From Cohnella lubricantis (GTDB taxonomy: Bacteria; Bacillota; Bacilli; Paenibacillales; Paenibacillaceae): DNA of 64,000 bases. The DNA lies in assembly GCF_014212015.1 (NCBI RefSeq), contig NZ_JACJVN010000077.1, forward strand, positions 1 through 64,000. The letters run 5' to 3'. The notes below the pieces were generated by a model. The model had not been told where the DNA came from. It ran no database searches and worked only from the letters and a program-made list of their open reading frames with translations. Positions 18,605 to 30,313 of the stretch are shown here, piece after piece. The position numbers and the translations under genes are program-made. The first letter of the stretch is position 1. Every line of letters starts with the position of its first letter.

Positions 18605-19147
18605 TTACTTCGCGAAAGGCATGCCCATTTGGGTCAGCAGTTCGCGCGCTTCTTCGTCCGATTGTGCCGTCGTTACGATAACGATATCCATTCCGCGGAC
18701 CTTGTCGACCTTGTCGTACTCGATCTCGGGGAAGATCAGCTGCTCTTTAAGGCCCAGCGTGTAGTTGCCGCGGCCGTCGAATGCTTTCGTCGATACGCCG
18801 CGGAAGTCGCGGACGCGCGGAAGCGATACGTTGAACAGCTTGTCGAGGAAGTAGTACATGCGGTCGCCGCGAAGGGTGACCTTCGCTCCGATCGGAGCGT
18901 TCTCGCGAAGACGGAAGCCAGCGATGGACTTCTTCGCGCGAGTGATGACCGGCTTCTGGCCTGCGATCTTCTGAAGTTCTTCAACAGCCGCGTCCAGCAC
19001 TTTGGAGTTCTGAACCGCATCGCCGACGCCCATGTTGATGACGACTTTCTCGATCTTCGGCACTTGCATGACCGACTTGTAGCTAAACTTCTGCATCAGA
19101 GCAGGAGTGATTTCATTCAGGAAACGTTCTTTCATTCTTGCTGCCAT
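18605..19147 (-). CDS. rplE: 50S ribosomal protein L5 (uL5)
   Basis: Binds 5S rRNA and contacts S13 in the B1b bridge. 180 residues, with [25 protein letters not shown] and the C-terminal [11 protein letters not shown]. The ATG at 19147 is kept although GGAGG is 12 bases away, because the resulting length and N-terminus fit Bacillus L5. Confidence 0.97.
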   Translation of the reverse strand: MAARMKERFLNEITPALMQKFSYKSVMQVPKIEKVVINMGVGDAVQNSKVLDAAVEELQKIAGQKPVITRAKKSIAGFRLRENAPIGAKVTLRGDRMYYFLDKLFNVSLPRVRDFRGVSTKAFDGRGNYTLGLKEQLIFPEIEYDKVDKVRGMDIVIVTTAQSDEEARELLTQMGMPFAK

Positions 19148-19182
19148 TTGCCACAGTGACCTCCTTTCCGTCTATCTTGCGA

Positions 19183-19536
19183 TTAATCGATCTCTTGACC
19201 GGAACGCTTAGCAATCCGAACCTTCGTGCCGTTGTCCAGAACCTTGTAGCCGATACGAGTCGGCTTGCCGCTCTTCGGATCAACGTGCATGACGTTGGAA
19301 GCATGAATCGGAGCTTCTTGCTCGATGATGCCGCCTTGCGGGTTATTCGCGTTCGGACGGGTATGCTTCTTAACCATATTCACGCCTTCGACCAACACGC
19401 GATTCTCACGCGGATAGGCTGCGATGACGCGACCCTTCTTGCCTTTATCCTTGCCCGTGATGACGATGACGTTGTCGTCCTTCTTCACGTGCAGCTTATT
19501 GTTGTGCGATTCCAGCACTTTTTTCAAACGGGGCAT
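19183..19536 (-). CDS. rplX: 50S ribosomal protein L24 (uL24)
   Basis: Assembly initiator near the exit tunnel, with the KOW motif [15 protein letters not shown]. It is 117 residues, about 14 longer at the N-terminus than B. subtilis L24 because a leading [14 protein letters not shown] segment is present; the Shine-Dalgarno seven bases before the ATG at 19536 supports this longer form. Confidence 0.96.
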   Translation of the reverse strand: MPRLKKVLESHNNKLHVKKDDNVIVITGKDKGKKGRVIAAYPRENRVLVEGVNMVKKHTRPNANNPQGGIIEQEAPIHASNVMHVDPKSGKPTRIGYKVLDNGTKVRIAKRSGQEID

Positions 19537-19581
19537 GGGTACACCTCCTTGCGTCTTTCTCCATGGACAAGTTCCGGTTTA

Positions 19582-19950
19582 TTAGAGCACTTCCGGCGCC
19601 AGAGAAATGATTTTCATGTAATCACGTTCGCGAAGCTCGCGCGCGACTGGTCCAAAGATACGGGTACCGCGTGGGCTCTTGTCTTCCTTAACGATTACGG
19701 CTGCGTTCTCGTCGAACGCGATATAGGATCCGTCTTTGCGGCGCACAGCGCGCTTCGTGCGAACGATGACGCATTTCACGACATCGCCTTTCTTGACAAC
19801 GCCGCCTGGTGTTGCACTTTTGACGGAAGCAACAATCAGATCGCCGATGTGGCCGACGCGGCGGCCCGTGCCTCCCAGTACGCGAATACACATCAGTTCC
19901 TTCGCGCCAGAGTTATCGGCAACTGCCAATCTCGTAAACGGTTGAATCAT
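19582..19950 (-). CDS. rplN: 50S ribosomal protein L14 (uL14)
   Basis: Subunit-interface protein contacting L19 and the site bound by RsfS. 122 residues, [19 protein letters not shown] at the start and [18 protein letters not shown] at the end, with no unusual features. Confidence 0.98.
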   Translation of the reverse strand: MIQPFTRLAVADNSGAKELMCIRVLGGTGRRVGHIGDLIVASVKSATPGGVVKKGDVVKCVIVRTKRAVRRKDGSYIAFDENAAVIVKEDKSPRGTRIFGPVARELRERDYMKIISLAPEVL

Positions 19951-19986
19951 CGCAGGGTCCTCCTTTCAGCTGCAGGTGAGGTCGCG

Positions 19987-20250
19987 TTACAGAATAACGG
20001 CTTTCTCGGTAACTTCGACGAGACGCCAGTTCTTGTCTTTCGACAGCGGACGGGTCTCCATGATCTTCACGGTGTCTCCGATTTTCGCATCGTTGTTCTC
20101 GTCGTGAGCTTTGAACTTCTTCGTGTACTTGATGCGTTTGTGGTACAAGCTGTGCTTCTTGTACGTTTCGACGGCTACCACGATCGTTTTGTCCATCTTG
20201 TCGCTGACGACTTTACCGATCTGAACCTTACGGTTGTTGCGGTCGCTCAT
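19987..20250 (-). CDS. rpsQ: 30S ribosomal protein S17 (uS17)
   Basis: OB-fold primary 16S-binding protein of 87 residues. [20 protein letters not shown] is the family signature. It follows rpmC by 46 nt and has a clear GGAGG. Confidence 0.98.
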   Translation of the reverse strand: MSDRNNRKVQIGKVVSDKMDKTIVVAVETYKKHSLYHKRIKYTKKFKAHDENNDAKIGDTVKIMETRPLSKDKNWRLVEVTEKAVIL

Positions 20251-20296
20251 TGAAATCCTCCTTCCCGGAAGCGGTATTCGGGTTTATGGTCGGTTA

Positions 20297-20494
20297 TTAG
20301 CCGATGCCGAGTTCACGCTCGCGCAAAATGGTTTTGGCCCGGGCAATCTCTTTACGCAGCTCGCGAATGCGGTGCGGGTTGTCCAGTTGGCCGGTGGCCA
20401 GTTGGAAGCGGAGGTTAAACAGTTCTTCCTTGAAGCCGGCGACTTTCTGTTCGATCTCGACCGACGTCAGGTTACGGAACTCACTGCCCTTCAT
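20297..20494 (-). CDS. rpmC: 50S ribosomal protein L29 (uL29)
   Basis: Helical-hairpin protein beside the tunnel exit and trigger factor site. The ATG at 20494 ([18 protein letters not shown]) follows GGTGG and gives 65 residues, matching the family; the first 14 bases overlap the end of rplP, indicating translational coupling. The longer frame from 20518 is rejected. Confidence 0.96.
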   Translation of the reverse strand: MKGSEFRNLTSVEIEQKVAGFKEELFNLRFQLATGQLDNPHRIRELRKEIARAKTILRERELGIG

Positions 20495-20918
20495 TTGCTT
20501 CACCACCCAATTCTTCACGTTTCACAAACTTCGTCTTGATCGGCAGCTTATGTGCCGCAAGACGCATCGCTTCACGTGCAACTTCCTCGGATACGCCGGC
20601 GAGTTCAAACAGAACCTTGCCTGGTTTAACGACGGCAACCCACTTCTCAACGTTACCTTTACCGCTACCCATCCGGACTTCAAGAGGCTTCTGGGTAATC
20701 GGCTTCGACGGGAAAATCTTGATCCATACCTTACCGCCCCGCTTGATGTAACGGGTCATCGCGATACGGGCAGCCTCGATTTGGCGGTTCGTTACCCATG
20801 AAGGCTCTTGAGCTTGCAGGCCGTACTCGCCGAATGCTACCGTCGTGCCGCCTTTAGCCATGCCTTTCATTTTGCCGCGGTGCTGCTTGCGGTGTTTGAC
20901 GCGTTTAGGGACCAACAT
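20481..20918 (-). CDS. rplP: 50S ribosomal protein L16 (uL16)
   Basis: Late-assembling protein near the A-site tRNA and peptidyl transferase centre. 145 residues; [19 protein letters not shown] opens it and [20 protein letters not shown] lies in the middle. Only three bases separate it from rpsC. Confidence 0.98.
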   Translation of the reverse strand: MLVPKRVKHRKQHRGKMKGMAKGGTTVAFGEYGLQAQEPSWVTNRQIEAARIAMTRYIKRGGKVWIKIFPSKPITQKPLEVRMGSGKGNVEKWVAVVKPGKVLFELAGVSEEVAREAMRLAAHKLPIKTKFVKREELGGEANEGQ

Positions 20919-20921
20919 GGA

Positions 20922-21587
20922 TTAGTTGCCTCCTTCCTGAGCTGCTCTTCTCTTCTTGGCCGGAAGGACTTCGCCGCGATAGATCCATACTTTAACGCCG
21001 ATGCGTCCGTAAGTCGTATGAGCTTCGGCCGTACCGTAGTCAATGTCGGCGCGCAGCGTATGGAGCGGAACCGTTCCTTCGCTGTAGCCTTCCGTACGTG
21101 CGATCTCGGCACCGCCGAGGCGTCCGCTGACCGAAGTCTTGACACCCTTAGCGCCAGCGCGCAGCGTACGTTGGATCGATTGCTTCATGGCGCGGCGGAA
21201 CGCGATGCGGCGTTCCAGCTGTTGAGCGATGCTCTCAGCCACGAGAATGGCGTCCAATTCCGGATTCTTGATCTCGGAGATGTTGATGTGTACCTTCTTG
21301 CCGTTCGTCAGCTTCGTCAGTTCACCGCGGATAACTTCCACTTCCGCGCCGCCTTTGCCGATAACCATGCCCGGCTTAGCTGTATGAATCGTGACGTTGA
21401 CGCGATTAGCGGCGCGTTCGATCTCGAAGCGCGATACCGCTGCGTCTTTCAGTTTATTTTTGAGGAATTCGCGGATTTTTACGTCTTCCATCAGAAGATC
21501 GCCAAAATCTTTGTCGGCATACCATTTGGATTCCCAATCACGGATGATGCCGATGCGAAGACCTACCGGATTTACCTTTTGACCCAC
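20922..21587 (-). CDS. rpsC: 30S ribosomal protein S3 (uS3)
   Basis: mRNA entry-site protein with helicase role. The KH domain contains [12 protein letters not shown]. The GTG at 21587 (reading [20 protein letters not shown] after the initiator) is the start: GGAGG is eight bases upstream and the result is 221 residues. The longer ATG frame to 21659 would run deep into rplV and is rejected. Confidence 0.97.
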   Translation of the reverse strand: MGQKVNPVGLRIGIIRDWESKWYADKDFGDLLMEDVKIREFLKNKLKDAAVSRFEIERAANRVNVTIHTAKPGMVIGKGGAEVEVIRGELTKLTNGKKVHINISEIKNPELDAILVAESIAQQLERRIAFRRAMKQSIQRTLRAGAKGVKTSVSGRLGGAEIARTEGYSEGTVPLHTLRADIDYGTAEAHTTYGRIGVKVWIYRGEVLPAKKRRAAQEGGN

Positions 21588-21600
21588 ACGTTGTCCCTCC

Positions 21601-21939
21601 TTATTTTTCGGATACGACCAGCGTAATGTGGCTGGTCCGCTTGAAGATGCTGAATGCACGTCCCTGCGAACGAGGTTGGAATCTCTTCAGGGTAGGACCT
21701 TCATTGACGTAAGCTTCCGTAATGACAAGCTTGTTCACGTCCATCTGGTAGTTGTGCTCAGCGTTAGCCACAGCAGAGTTCAACAGCTTCTCCAGAACTG
21801 GGGAAGCGGAACGCGGAGTGTGGCGCAGAATGGCGATCGCTTCGCCTACCTTCTTGCCGCGGATCAGATCTACGACCAGTCGGACCTTGCGGGCCGGAAT
21901 GCGAATGTATTTCACATGCGCCTTCGCTTCTTGTGCCAT
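21601..21939 (-). CDS. rplV: 50S ribosomal protein L22 (uL22)
   Basis: Lines the exit tunnel with a long beta hairpin; macrolide resistance changes map to that loop ([20 protein letters not shown] region), which looks ordinary here. 112 residues with [14 protein letters not shown] in the core. It is 51 nt after rpsS. Confidence 0.98.
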   Translation of the reverse strand: MAQEAKAHVKYIRIPARKVRLVVDLIRGKKVGEAIAILRHTPRSASPVLEKLLNSAVANAEHNYQMDVNKLVITEAYVNEGPTLKRFQPRSQGRAFSIFKRTSHITLVVSEK

Positions 21940-21990
21940 CGATGTACCTCCTTCCCTACGTTACACAAGCCGGTTGCCCGGCCTTATCGT

Positions 21991-22272
21991 TTATCTCTTG
22001 CCCGTTTTCTTATCGTCGTCCGTATGCCCTTTGAACGTGCGCGTCGGCGCGAATTCCCCGAGCTTATGACCGACCATGTCTTCCGTCACATAGACCGGCA
22101 CGTGCTTGCGGCCGTCGTATACGGCGAACGTATGACCGACGAACTGCGGGAAAATCGTCGAACGGCGGGACCACGTTTTGATGACGACTTTCTTGTTGGA
22201 CTCGTTCAGCTCGTCGACTTTCTTCAAGAGATAGTCGTCGATGAAAGGCCCTTTCTTCAAGCTGCGACCCAT
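21991..22272 (-). CDS. rpsS: 30S ribosomal protein S19 (uS19)
   Basis: Small-subunit head protein paired with S13. 93 residues starting [19 protein letters not shown] and including [16 protein letters not shown]. Clear ribosome binding site; 69 nt after rplB. Confidence 0.98.
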   Translation of the reverse strand: MGRSLKKGPFIDDYLLKKVDELNESNKKVVIKTWSRRSTIFPQFVGHTFAVYDGRKHVPVYVTEDMVGHKLGEFAPTRTFKGHTDDDKKTGKR

Positions 22273-22341
22273 GGTAAAATCCTCCCTTCACTCCGAGATG
22301 GAGATCGTCCCCAGAACGGGGCTCTGTCGTTACCGCAAATC

Positions 22342-23169
22342 TTACTTGCGGCGGCGAACAATATATTGGCTGGATGCTTTCTTCTTCTTGCGGGTCTTGT
22401 AACCGAGCGTCGGCTTGCCCCAAGGAGACATTGGCGATTTGCGACCGATCGGAGCGCGGCCTTCGCCACCGCCGTGCGGGTGATCTACCGGGTTCATGAC
22501 GACACCGCGGACAACCGGGCGTTTGCCCATGTTGCGGGAGCGTCCTGCTTTACCGATGTTGATCAGCTCGTGGTCTTGGTTGCCTACGGAACCGATCGTC
22601 GCGCGGCATTGCTTCAGAACCTTGCGGATCTCGCCGGATGCCAGACGAATCGTTACGTAAGTCTCTTCCTTACCGAGCAATTGAGCTTCCGTGCCGGCTG
22701 CGCGAACCAATTGGCCGCCCTTGCCAGGCTTCAGCTCGATGTTGTGGATAAGCGTACCGACCGGGATGTTCTCGAGCGGAAGCGCGTTGCCCACTTTGAT
22801 GTCTGCGTCTGCGCCGGATACGATCTCGTCGCCGACTTTCAGACCCTTCGGAGCGACGATGTAACGCTTCTCGCCGTCCAGGTAGTTGATCAGCGCGATA
22901 TAAGAAGTACGGTTCGGATCGTATTCGATCGAAGCAACGCGTCCGGGAACGCCGTCCTTGTTGCGCTTGAAGTCGATAATCCGGTACTTGCGCTTATGGC
23001 CGCCACCTTGGTGACGAACCGTGATCTTGCCTTGATGGTTACGACCGCCGCGCTTCGGCAGAGGAGCCAAGAGCGATTTCTCCGGCGTCGAAGTGGTTAC
23101 TTCTTCGAACGTGGAGACCGTCATTTGACGACGGCTAGGCGATGTCGGTTTGAACTTTTTGACTGCCAC
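22342..23169 (-). CDS. rplB: 50S ribosomal protein L2 (uL2)
   Basis: Required for subunit association and peptidyl transfer. 275 residues; the conserved C-terminal [20 protein letters not shown] loop carries the histidine important for activity. No anomalies. Confidence 0.98.
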   Translation of the reverse strand: MAVKKFKPTSPSRRQMTVSTFEEVTTSTPEKSLLAPLPKRGGRNHQGKITVRHQGGGHKRKYRIIDFKRNKDGVPGRVASIEYDPNRTSYIALINYLDGEKRYIVAPKGLKVGDEIVSGADADIKVGNALPLENIPVGTLIHNIELKPGKGGQLVRAAGTEAQLLGKEETYVTIRLASGEIRKVLKQCRATIGSVGNQDHELINIGKAGRSRNMGKRPVVRGVVMNPVDHPHGGGEGRAPIGRKSPMSPWGKPTLGYKTRKKKKASSQYIVRRRK

Positions 23170-23198
23170 TGGATTTCCCTCCTTACTTTACAGACTTG

Positions 23199-23492
23199 TT
23201 ATACCGATGCTTCGAAGAATTCAAGCGGCTTGCTGCCTTCGGCAAGCTGTACGATCGCTTTCTTCCATTCCGAAGTGTATCCGGAGTGGCGTCCATAGCG
23301 GCGCGGCTTAGCCGGCATGCGAAGCGTGTTGACTTTAGCGACTTTAACGCCAAAGATTTGCTCAACGGCTTGCTTAATTTCCGTCTTGTTAGCTTTGAGC
23401 TCTACTTCGAAAACATATTTCAGCTCTTCGATGTATTCGCTCGTGCGCTCGGTAATGACCGGACGCTTGATAATATCGCGAGGGTTTTTCAT
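23199..23492 (-). CDS. rplW: 50S ribosomal protein L23 (uL23)
   Basis: Docking platform for trigger factor and SRP at the tunnel exit. 97 residues with [20 protein letters not shown] and [20 protein letters not shown]. Its ATG shares one base with the rplD stop (TAATG), giving coupled translation. Confidence 0.98.
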   Translation of the reverse strand: MKNPRDIIKRPVITERTSEYIEELKYVFEVELKANKTEIKQAVEQIFGVKVAKVNTLRMPAKPRRYGRHSGYTSEWKKAIVQLAEGSKPLEFFEASV

Positions 23493-24115
23493 TACGCGAA
23501 CACCTCCTCGACTTTGGCGACCGCATCTTTGGTGATGATAAGCTTGTCATGCACCATGATGTCGAGCACGTTGATTCCCGTAGCGGAGACGAATTTGACT
23601 CCCGGAATATTGCGCGCGGACATAGCCACGTTGTTGTCATAATCAGCCGTAACGACCAGCGCCTTGCGCTCGACCTTCAGGTTGCCCAGGATCGCTGCGA
23701 ATTCTTTGGTCTTCGGGGCTGCCAGGTTGAGTTGATCCAGAACGAGGATCTCGCTTGCGATCACTTTGCTGGACAGAGCCGACTTGATGGCCAGACGGCG
23801 TACTTTGCGCGGAAGCTTGAAGCCGTAGCTGCGCGGAGTCGGTCCGAAGACGATACCGCCGCCCTTCCATTGCGGGGAACGGATCGAGCCCTGACGAGCA
23901 CGGCCAGTACCTTTCTGCTTCCAAGGCTTACGGCCGCCGCCGCGAACTTCGGAACGTCCTTTGGTTTTGTGCGTGCCTTGACGAACGGAAGCCTGTTGCA
24001 GAACGACCGCGCTGTGCAGGACATGCGTATTCGGGTTAACGCCGAAGATGTTGTCCGCCAACTCGATCTCGCCTACTTGGCTGCCGCTAACGTTGTATAC
24101 ATTCACTTTTGGCAT
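23492..24115 (-). CDS. rplD: 50S ribosomal protein L4 (uL4)
   Basis: Tunnel-constriction protein with a long loop ([20 protein letters not shown]) where macrolide resistance changes can occur; sequence looks wild type. 207 residues. In Proteobacteria L4 also regulates the S10 operon; there is no sign of that mechanism here. Confidence 0.98.
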   Translation of the reverse strand: MPKVNVYNVSGSQVGEIELADNIFGVNPNTHVLHSAVVLQQASVRQGTHKTKGRSEVRGGGRKPWKQKGTGRARQGSIRSPQWKGGGIVFGPTPRSYGFKLPRKVRRLAIKSALSSKVIASEILVLDQLNLAAPKTKEFAAILGNLKVERKALVVTADYDNNVAMSARNIPGVKFVSATGINVLDIMVHDKLIITKDAVAKVEEVFA

Positions 24116-24144
24116 GTGTGGTCCTCCTTTCTTAACGATGTTTA

Positions 24145-24759
24145 TTATTTCTTCACCGACGAGCGGATCTTGAGGTAGCTGTTGCGGGCGCCCGGTACGG
24201 AGCCTTTGATCAGCAATACATTGCGCTCAGCGTCGACTTTGACGATCTCCAGGTTCTGAACCGTGATCGTCTCGCTGCCGAGACGGCCGTGCATCTTCTT
24301 GCCCTTCGGCACGCGGTTAGCGTCGCGAATCGTAGCGAGCGAACCGTTACCGCGGTGGTATTTGGAACCGTGGGTCATCTTGCCGCGTTGGAAGCCCCAA
24401 CGCTTGATGGCGCCAGCCGTTCCTTTACCTTTCGAAATACCCGTAACGTCAACAAACTCTCCCTCAGCAAATACGTCAACTTTGACTTCCGACCCGATTT
24501 CGGCCGAACCGCTGATTTCGCGAATGAAGCGCTTGGGGCCAGTGTTGGCTTTTTTTGCATGACCGATCGCAGGTTTGTTCGCGAGCTTCTCGCGCTTGTC
24601 GGCGAAGCCGAGCTGAACCGCTTCGTATCCGTCGTTATCCACAGTCTTAACTTGCAGTACGACGTTCGGAGATGCTTCGACTACGGTTACCGGCACGACG
24701 CTTCCGTCTGCGGCGAACACTTGAGTCATTCCGAGTTTGCGTCCCAAGATTCCTTTCAT
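24145..24759 (-). CDS. rplC: 50S ribosomal protein L3 (uL3)
   Basis: Core 23S-binding protein whose extension ([20 protein letters not shown]) approaches the peptidyl transferase centre. The ATG at 24759, reading [15 protein letters not shown], follows a GAGGTG; the eight-codon longer frame lacks a site. 204 residues. Confidence 0.97.
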   Translation of the reverse strand: MKGILGRKLGMTQVFAADGSVVPVTVVEASPNVVLQVKTVDNDGYEAVQLGFADKREKLANKPAIGHAKKANTGPKRFIREISGSAEIGSEVKVDVFAEGEFVDVTGISKGKGTAGAIKRWGFQRGKMTHGSKYHRGNGSLATIRDANRVPKGKKMHGRLGSETITVQNLEIVKVDAERNVLLIKGSVPGARNSYLKIRSSVKK

Positions 24760-24816
24760 GTTGACACCTCTTTTCCTTTCCATTATGGCAACTTAGTTAT
24801 TTGTGCTGCTTGATAA

Positions 24817-25206
<390 letters not shown>

Positions 25207-25275
25207 CTATGGCAAAGGGGCCGGGTGTGTCGGCAACCTCTCGCATCATCGCACAGTCACAGACCAACATTCACT

Positions 25276-25304
25276 ATTATAGCGATCTGCCCAACCAAAA
25301 GCAA
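25276..25304 (-). promoter_or_regulatory. Sigma-A promoter of the S10 operon
   Basis: Minus-strand TTGCTT (25299-25304) and perfect TATAAT (25276-25281), spacer 17 nt. It leaves a leader of about 145 nt before rpsJ. I see no recognised riboregulator in the leader. The rest of the 25126-25494 gap holds only the divergent promoter of the cyclophilin gene. Confidence 0.75.
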
Positions 25305-25427
25305 CAAAATATTTTCTGGAATTCGCATTCGCTTGTCATGAGTTCCGTTCCTTGCGGACATCCTATACGTTAACACATTTATATAGAAGAAACACGATCT
25401 AAAGCTTTCCTCTAGAACCACCTGCCG

Positions 25428-25458
25428 TTGGCTTTTGCCTGTTTTCTTGTGCTATGAT
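25428..25458 (+). promoter_or_regulatory. Extended -10 promoter of the cyclophilin lipoprotein gene
   Basis: TGCTATGAT at 25450-25458 is an extended -10, with TTGGCT 19 nt upstream at 25428-25433. It lies 36 nt before the start codon. Confidence 0.5.
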
Positions 25459-25494
25459 ACCTGTTGGAACAAGCATAAGGAGGCAAATACCAAC

Positions 25495-26217
25495 ATGAGA
25501 TCATGGCAACGCAAACCGGCAGTGCTCATCGTCACCATTATCGCCATTCTGTCCCTGCTGCTAGCCGGATGCGGCAAGAGAACAGACAACAACGCGACTG
25601 GCGGAGCCGGCTCTACCCCATCTGCGTCTCCATCACCAACGGCATCAGCTTCTATAGAACCTAGTCCCGTCGATCCGAATGCCAGCCATCCAGTCGTAAC
25701 GTTTGAGATGGACAGCGGCAAGATCATTAAAGCTGAGCTGTACCCGGAGATCGCTCCGAATACGGTTAACAACTTCATTTCTCTGATCCAAAAAGGTTTC
25801 TATGACGGGTTAACCTTTCACCGCGCCGTTCCGGACTTCATGATCCAAGGCGGGGATCCCGAAGGCAACGGGACAGGGGGGCCTGATTACGCAATTCCAG
25901 GCGAATTCACCAGCAATGGCTTCAAGAACGATCTTAAGCATACACGCGGCGTTCTCTCGATGGCCAGAACACCGGATCCTGACTCCGCCGGTTCGCAATT
26001 CTTCATTATGGTTGGCGACACCCCATCCCTGGATGGCGATTATGCTGCATTCGGCAAAGTAACGGAAGGCATGGATGCCGTCGACGAGATTGCTAATATG
26101 CCAACCAATCAACAGATGCTAGTGACGCAACCCGTAATCAAGAAAGTTACGGTTGATACGCTAGGCGTTAATTATTCGGAGCCGATGAAGACCGGAGATG
26201 CAGTGCCAGCGCAGTAA
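25495..26217 (+). CDS. Cyclophilin-type peptidyl-prolyl isomerase, lipoprotein
   Basis: Predicted extracytoplasmic folding factor. The signal peptide ends in lipobox LAGC with the lipidated cysteine at residue 26, then a Ser/Pro/Ala-rich linker (about 35-60) and a cyclophilin domain with FHRAVPDFMIQGGDPEGNGTG, RTPDPDSAGSQFFIMV and a LDGDYAAFGKV segment. The catalytic arginine (FHR) and the QFF core are present; the tryptophan of cyclosporin-sensitive eukaryotic forms is not. The ATG at 25495 follows AAGGAGG. It stands alone on the plus strand between the str and S10 operons, where Bacillus has an unrelated gene. Confidence 0.92.
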   Translation: MRSWQRKPAVLIVTIIAILSLLLAGCGKRTDNNATGGAGSTPSASPSPTASASIEPSPVDPNASHPVVTFEMDSGKIIKAELYPEIAPNTVNNFISLIQKGFYDGLTFHRAVPDFMIQGGDPEGNGTGGPDYAIPGEFTSNGFKNDLKHTRGVLSMARTPDPDSAGSQFFIMVGDTPSLDGDYAAFGKVTEGMDAVDEIANMPTNQQMLVTQPVIKKVTVDTLGVNYSEPMKTGDAVPAQ

Positions 26218-26249
26218 GTTTGATCAGGTCAATAGGAAGCGATATGTTA

Positions 26250-26276
26250 GAAGCCCGTGCTGAGAGCACGGGCTTT
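26250..26276 (+). terminator. Terminator-like hairpin after the cyclophilin gene
   Basis: AGCCCGTGCT and AGCACGGGCT pair around GAG, followed by TTTC. The stem is strong but the T tract is short, so termination may be incomplete. Confidence 0.7.
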
Positions 26277-26318
26277 CACTTATTCCTTCATTATAAATGT
26301 ACTCTACATATGCGATGC

Positions 26319-26354
26319 AAAAAGACCTTCCGCGGCATAAGCCGGGAAGGTCTT
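26319..26354 (-). terminator. Terminator of the str operon after tuf
   Basis: Minus-strand AAGACCTTCC pairs with GGAAGGTCTT followed by TTT, with an inner GGC/GCC stem. It ends the rplGB-rpsL-rpsG-fusA-tuf transcript. Confidence 0.88.
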
Positions 26355-26371
26355 GTTCGCTTGTGGCGAAA

Positions 26372-27562
26372 TTATTTCTGGATCGTTGCAACAGCGCCTG
26401 CGCCAACCGTACGGCCGCCTTCGCGGATGGAGAAGCGAGTTCCTTCTTCAACGGCGATCGGAGCAATCAGTTCAACGGTAACGGTGATGTTGTCGCCTGG
26501 CATAACCATCTCAGTGCCTTCCGGCAGGTTGATGATACCCGTAACGTCCGTCGTGCGGAAGTAGAACTGCGGACGGTAGCCCGTGAAGAAAGGCTTATGA
26601 CGACCGCCCTCTTCTTTGGTCAGGACGTAGATTTGAGCCGTGAAGTTCGTGTGCGGCTTAACGGAAGCCGGCTTAGCCAGAACTTGGCCGCGCTCGATCT
26701 CTTTACGGTCAACGCCGCGAAGCAGCGCGCCGATGTTGTCGCCGGCTTGAGCGGAGTCAAGCAGCTTACGGAACATCTCAACGCCCGTAACGACCGATTT
26801 CTTAGTCTCTTCATGCAGACCGATGATCTCGATCTCATCGCCGATCTTGATCGTACCGCGCTCAACACGGCCCGTAGCAACAGTACCGCGGCCCGTGATC
26901 GTGAACACGTCCTCGACCGGCATCAGGAACGGCTTGGATACGTCGCGCTCAGGCGTAGGGATGTAGGTGTCGACTTGCTCGAACAGTTCTACAATCTTGT
27001 CAGCCCAAGGACCGTCTGGGTTCTCCAGAGCAGGACGAGCAGCGCCGCGGATGATCGGAGTGTCATCGCCCGGGAACTCATACTCGTTCAGCAGGTCGCG
27101 AACTTCCATCTCAACCAGCTCAAGCAGCTCTTCGTCTTCAACCATGTCGCACTTGTTCAGGAATACGACGATGTAAGGAACGCCTACTTGGCGGGAGAGC
27201 AGGATGTGCTCGCGCGTCTGCGGCATAGGGCCGTCAGCTGCGGATACAACCAGGATCGCGCCGTCCATTTGAGCAGCGCCGGTGATCATGTTTTTAACAT
27301 AGTCGGCGTGTCCTGGGCAGTCAACGTGTGCATAGTGACGGTTCGGGGTCTCATACTCAACGTGAGCGGTGGAGATCGTAATACCGCGCTCGCGCTCTTC
27401 CGGAGCCTTGTCGATTTGGTCGAATGCTACGGCAGCGCCGCCGTATTTCTTGGACAGTACAGTCGTGATGGCAGCCGTCAACGTGGTTTTGCCGTGGTCG
27501 ACGTGACCGATCGTACCAATGTTAACGTGCGGTTTGTTACGTTCAAACTTAGCCTTTGCCAT
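26372..27562 (-). CDS. tuf: Elongation factor Tu
   Basis: Delivers aminoacyl-tRNA to the ribosome as a GTP complex. G motifs GHVDHGKT (19-26), DCPGH and NKCD are intact, and the three domains total 396 residues. It follows fusA by 97 nt behind a strong AAGGAGGAG. No second copy is in the window. Confidence 0.99.
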   Translation of the reverse strand: MAKAKFERNKPHVNIGTIGHVDHGKTTLTAAITTVLSKKYGGAAVAFDQIDKAPEERERGITISTAHVEYETPNRHYAHVDCPGHADYVKNMITGAAQMDGAILVVSAADGPMPQTREHILLSRQVGVPYIVVFLNKCDMVEDEELLELVEMEVRDLLNEYEFPGDDTPIIRGAARPALENPDGPWADKIVELFEQVDTYIPTPERDVSKPFLMPVEDVFTITGRGTVATGRVERGTIKIGDEIEIIGLHEETKKSVVTGVEMFRKLLDSAQAGDNIGALLRGVDRKEIERGQVLAKPASVKPHTNFTAQIYVLTKEEGGRHKPFFTGYRPQFYFRTTDVTGIINLPEGTEMVMPGDNITVTVELIAPIAVEEGTRFSIREGGRTVGAGAVATIQK

Positions 27563-27659
27563 GGAAATGTTCTCCTCCTTATAAGTAAAAGGAATTTATG
27601 GGGTGGAGGGGGAGGATCGAGACTATGCTCTTCCTCAGCCCGTCCGAATCCAAACCATA

Positions 27660-29735
27660 TTAAGCGCCTTTGCTCTTGGAGATGATCTCTTCTTGGATCG
27701 ATCTCGGCACTTCTTCATAGTGCGACAGTTCCATCGAGAACACGCCGCGGCCTTGCGTACCGGAACGGAGAACGGTGGAGTAGCCGAACATTTCAGCCAG
27801 CGGCACTTTCGCACGAACGATGACGGCGCCGTGGCGCGTGTCGCTTCCTTCGATGCGTCCGCGACGGGAGCTGATCATGCCCATGACGTCGCCCATGTAT
27901 TCTTCCGGAACGGTAACTTCGACTTTCATGATCGGCTCAAGGATAACCGGGTTACACTTATCCTTCGCGGCCTTGAGCGCCATGGAGCCGGCGATCTTGA
28001 ACGCCATCTCGTTGGAGTCGACATCGTGGTACGATCCGTCGAAGATGGTGGCTTTGATATCAACGAGCGGGAAGCCGGCGAGGACGCCGTTCTTCATGGC
28101 TTCTTCGATACCAGCCTGCGTCGGCGCGATGTACTCGCGCGGTACGACGCCGCCCACGACTTTGTTCTCGAATACGAAGCCGGAGCCTGGCTCAAGCGGT
28201 TCGAATTCGATCCAGACGTGGCCGTATTGACCGCGTCCGCCGGATTGGCGAACGAACTTGCCTTCGACCTTCGCAGCCTGACGGAACGTCTCGCGGTAAG
28301 CAACTTGCGGCTTGCCGACATTCGTCTCGACTTTGAATTCGCGAAGCATACGGTCGACGAGAATCTCCAGGTGAAGCTCGCCCATACCGGCGATGATCGT
28401 CTGGCCAGTCTCTTCGTCGGTGTGCGCGCGGAAGGTCGGATCTTCTTCGGCCAGCTTCTGCAGAGCGATACCCATCTTGTCTTGGTCGGCCTTCGTCTTC
28501 GGTTCGACCGCAAGCTGGATAACCGGATCCGGGAAGTTCATGGATTCGAGAATAACCGGGCTCTTCTCATCGCACAGCGTGTCGCCCGTCGTCGTGTCTT
28601 TGAGACCGACGGCAGCGGCGATATCGCCCGCGTAGACCTCGCTGATCTCTTGACGGCTGTTCGCATGCATCTGCAGGATACGGCCGATCCGCTCGCGCTT
28701 GTTCTTCGTTGCGTTCAGGACGTAAGAACCGGAGTTCAAGACGCCGGAATACACGCGGAAGAACGTAAGCTTACCGACGTAAGGGTCGGTCATGATCTTG
28801 AACGCAAGCGCCGAGAACGGCTGATCGTCAGCGGATTTGCGCGTCGTCTCCGTGCCGTCATCCAGATGTCCCTTGATGTCCGGAACATCGATAGGAGAAG
28901 GCAAGAAGTCAACGACTGCGTCCAGCATCGGCTGAACGCCTTTGTTGCGGTAGGAGGAGCCGCAGACGACCGGGAAGATTTTCACTTCGACGACGCCCTT
29001 GCGAAGAGCCTTCTTGATCTCGTCCACCGTCAGCTCTTCGCCTTCGAGGTACTTCATCATCAGTTCTTCGTCAAGCTCTGCAACCTTCTCTACCAATTCC
29101 ATGCGCAGCTCTTCAACCTTATCGGCAAGATCTGCAGGAATTGCTTCTTGGACCGGTTCTTTGCCCAGATCGTCCTTGTAGACATAAGCGACCTTCTCAA
29201 TCAGGTCGATCATGCCGACGAAGTTATTCTCGGCGCCGATCGGCAATTGAATTGCGACAGCATTGGCTTGCAGACGATCACGCATGTCTTGTACGACCTG
29301 CAGGAAGTCTGCGCCGATGATGTCCATCTTGTTGACGTAAGCAATACGCGGAACCCCGTAACGGTCAGCTTGGCGCCATACCGTCTCGGATTGCGGCTCT
29401 ACGCCTTCTTTGGCGCTGAATACGCCAACCGCTCCGTCCAATACGCGCAGGGAGCGTTCAACTTCAACTGTAAAGTCAACGTGTCCCGGAGTATCGATGA
29501 TATTGATGCGGTGACCCTTCCACTGAGCGGTCGTCGCGGCCGACGTGATCGTGATACCGCGCTCTTGTTCTTGCTCCATCCAGTCCATCGTAGCGGCGCC
29601 TTCGTGCACTTCGCCGATCTTATGAACGCGTCCGGTGTAGAACAGAATCCGCTCGGTAGTCGTCGTCTTGCCCGCGTCAATATGCGCCATGATACCGATA
29701 TTGCGCGTATTCTGCAAGGAGAACTCCCTAGCCAT
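27660..29735 (-). CDS. fusA: Elongation factor G
   Basis: Translocase GTPase of 691 residues. AHIDAGKT (17-24), DTPGHVDFT and NKMD form the GTP site, and domains II to V follow in order. The sequence shows the Bacillus-type single EF-G; nothing suggests a fusidic acid resistance allele, though this cannot be judged in detail by eye. Confidence 0.99.
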   Translation of the reverse strand: MAREFSLQNTRNIGIMAHIDAGKTTTTERILFYTGRVHKIGEVHEGAATMDWMEQEQERGITITSAATTAQWKGHRINIIDTPGHVDFTVEVERSLRVLDGAVGVFSAKEGVEPQSETVWRQADRYGVPRIAYVNKMDIIGADFLQVVQDMRDRLQANAVAIQLPIGAENNFVGMIDLIEKVAYVYKDDLGKEPVQEAIPADLADKVEELRMELVEKVAELDEELMMKYLEGEELTVDEIKKALRKGVVEVKIFPVVCGSSYRNKGVQPMLDAVVDFLPSPIDVPDIKGHLDDGTETTRKSADDQPFSALAFKIMTDPYVGKLTFFRVYSGVLNSGSYVLNATKNKRERIGRILQMHANSRQEISEVYAGDIAAAVGLKDTTTGDTLCDEKSPVILESMNFPDPVIQLAVEPKTKADQDKMGIALQKLAEEDPTFRAHTDEETGQTIIAGMGELHLEILVDRMLREFKVETNVGKPQVAYRETFRQAAKVEGKFVRQSGGRGQYGHVWIEFEPLEPGSGFVFENKVVGGVVPREYIAPTQAGIEEAMKNGVLAGFPLVDIKATIFDGSYHDVDSNEMAFKIAGSMALKAAKDKCNPVILEPIMKVEVTVPEEYMGDVMGMISSRRGRIEGSDTRHGAVIVRAKVPLAEMFGYSTVLRSGTQGRGVFSMELSHYEEVPRSIQEEIISKSKGA

Positions 29736-29780
29736 CCTATTGTCTCCTTTCGGCCTCTCGCTTCAATTGTTGCGCCGGAA

Positions 29781-30251
29781 TTACCAGCGGTAGTGAGCGA
29801 ATGCTTTGTTAGCTTCGGCCATCTTGTGCGTGTCTTCGCGTTTCTTAACGGCTGCACCCGTGTTGTTGGCTGCATCCATGATCTCAGCTGCGAGGCGCTC
29901 CTCCATCGTCTTCTCACCGCGCGTGCGGGAGTAGTTGACGAGCCAGCGCAGTCCAAGCGACGTACGGCGCTCAGGCTTCACTTCGATCGGCACCTGGTAG
30001 TTGGCGCCGCCTACACGGCGAGCCTTAACTTCGAGAACCGGCATGATGTTCTTGATAGCCGCCTCGAAAACTTCCATAGGATCTTTGCCGGAACGATCGC
30101 GAATCAGGTCAAATGCGTTGTACAGCAATTGCTGAGCAACACCTTTCTTCCCGTCGATCATAATCCGGTTAACGAGCCGGGTAACCAGCTTGCTATTGTA
30201 TACCGGATCCGGGAGAACGTCCCGCTTCGGTACTGGTCCTTTACGTGGCAT
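29781..30251 (-). CDS. rpsG: 30S ribosomal protein S7 (uS7)
   Basis: Primary binder of the 16S 3' major domain at the mRNA exit. 156 residues; [20 protein letters not shown] starts it and [18 protein letters not shown] ends it. It lies 62 nt after rpsL. Confidence 0.98.
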   Translation of the reverse strand: MPRKGPVPKRDVLPDPVYNSKLVTRLVNRIMIDGKKGVAQQLLYNAFDLIRDRSGKDPMEVFEAAIKNIMPVLEVKARRVGGANYQVPIEVKPERRTSLGLRWLVNYSRTRGEKTMEERLAAEIMDAANNTGAAVKKREDTHKMAEANKAFAHYRW

Positions 30252-30313
30252 CGATAATTTCCTCCTTTCTCATTCTTGTTGAACGAAGCCGCGCCTATAC
30301 CTAGGCGGCCAGC

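Noticed and set aside
27603-30257. Open frame of about 884 codons on the plus strand opposite fusA and rpsG
   Set aside because: Antisense shadow of highly biased genes with no domain-like sequence and no promoter or Shine-Dalgarno.
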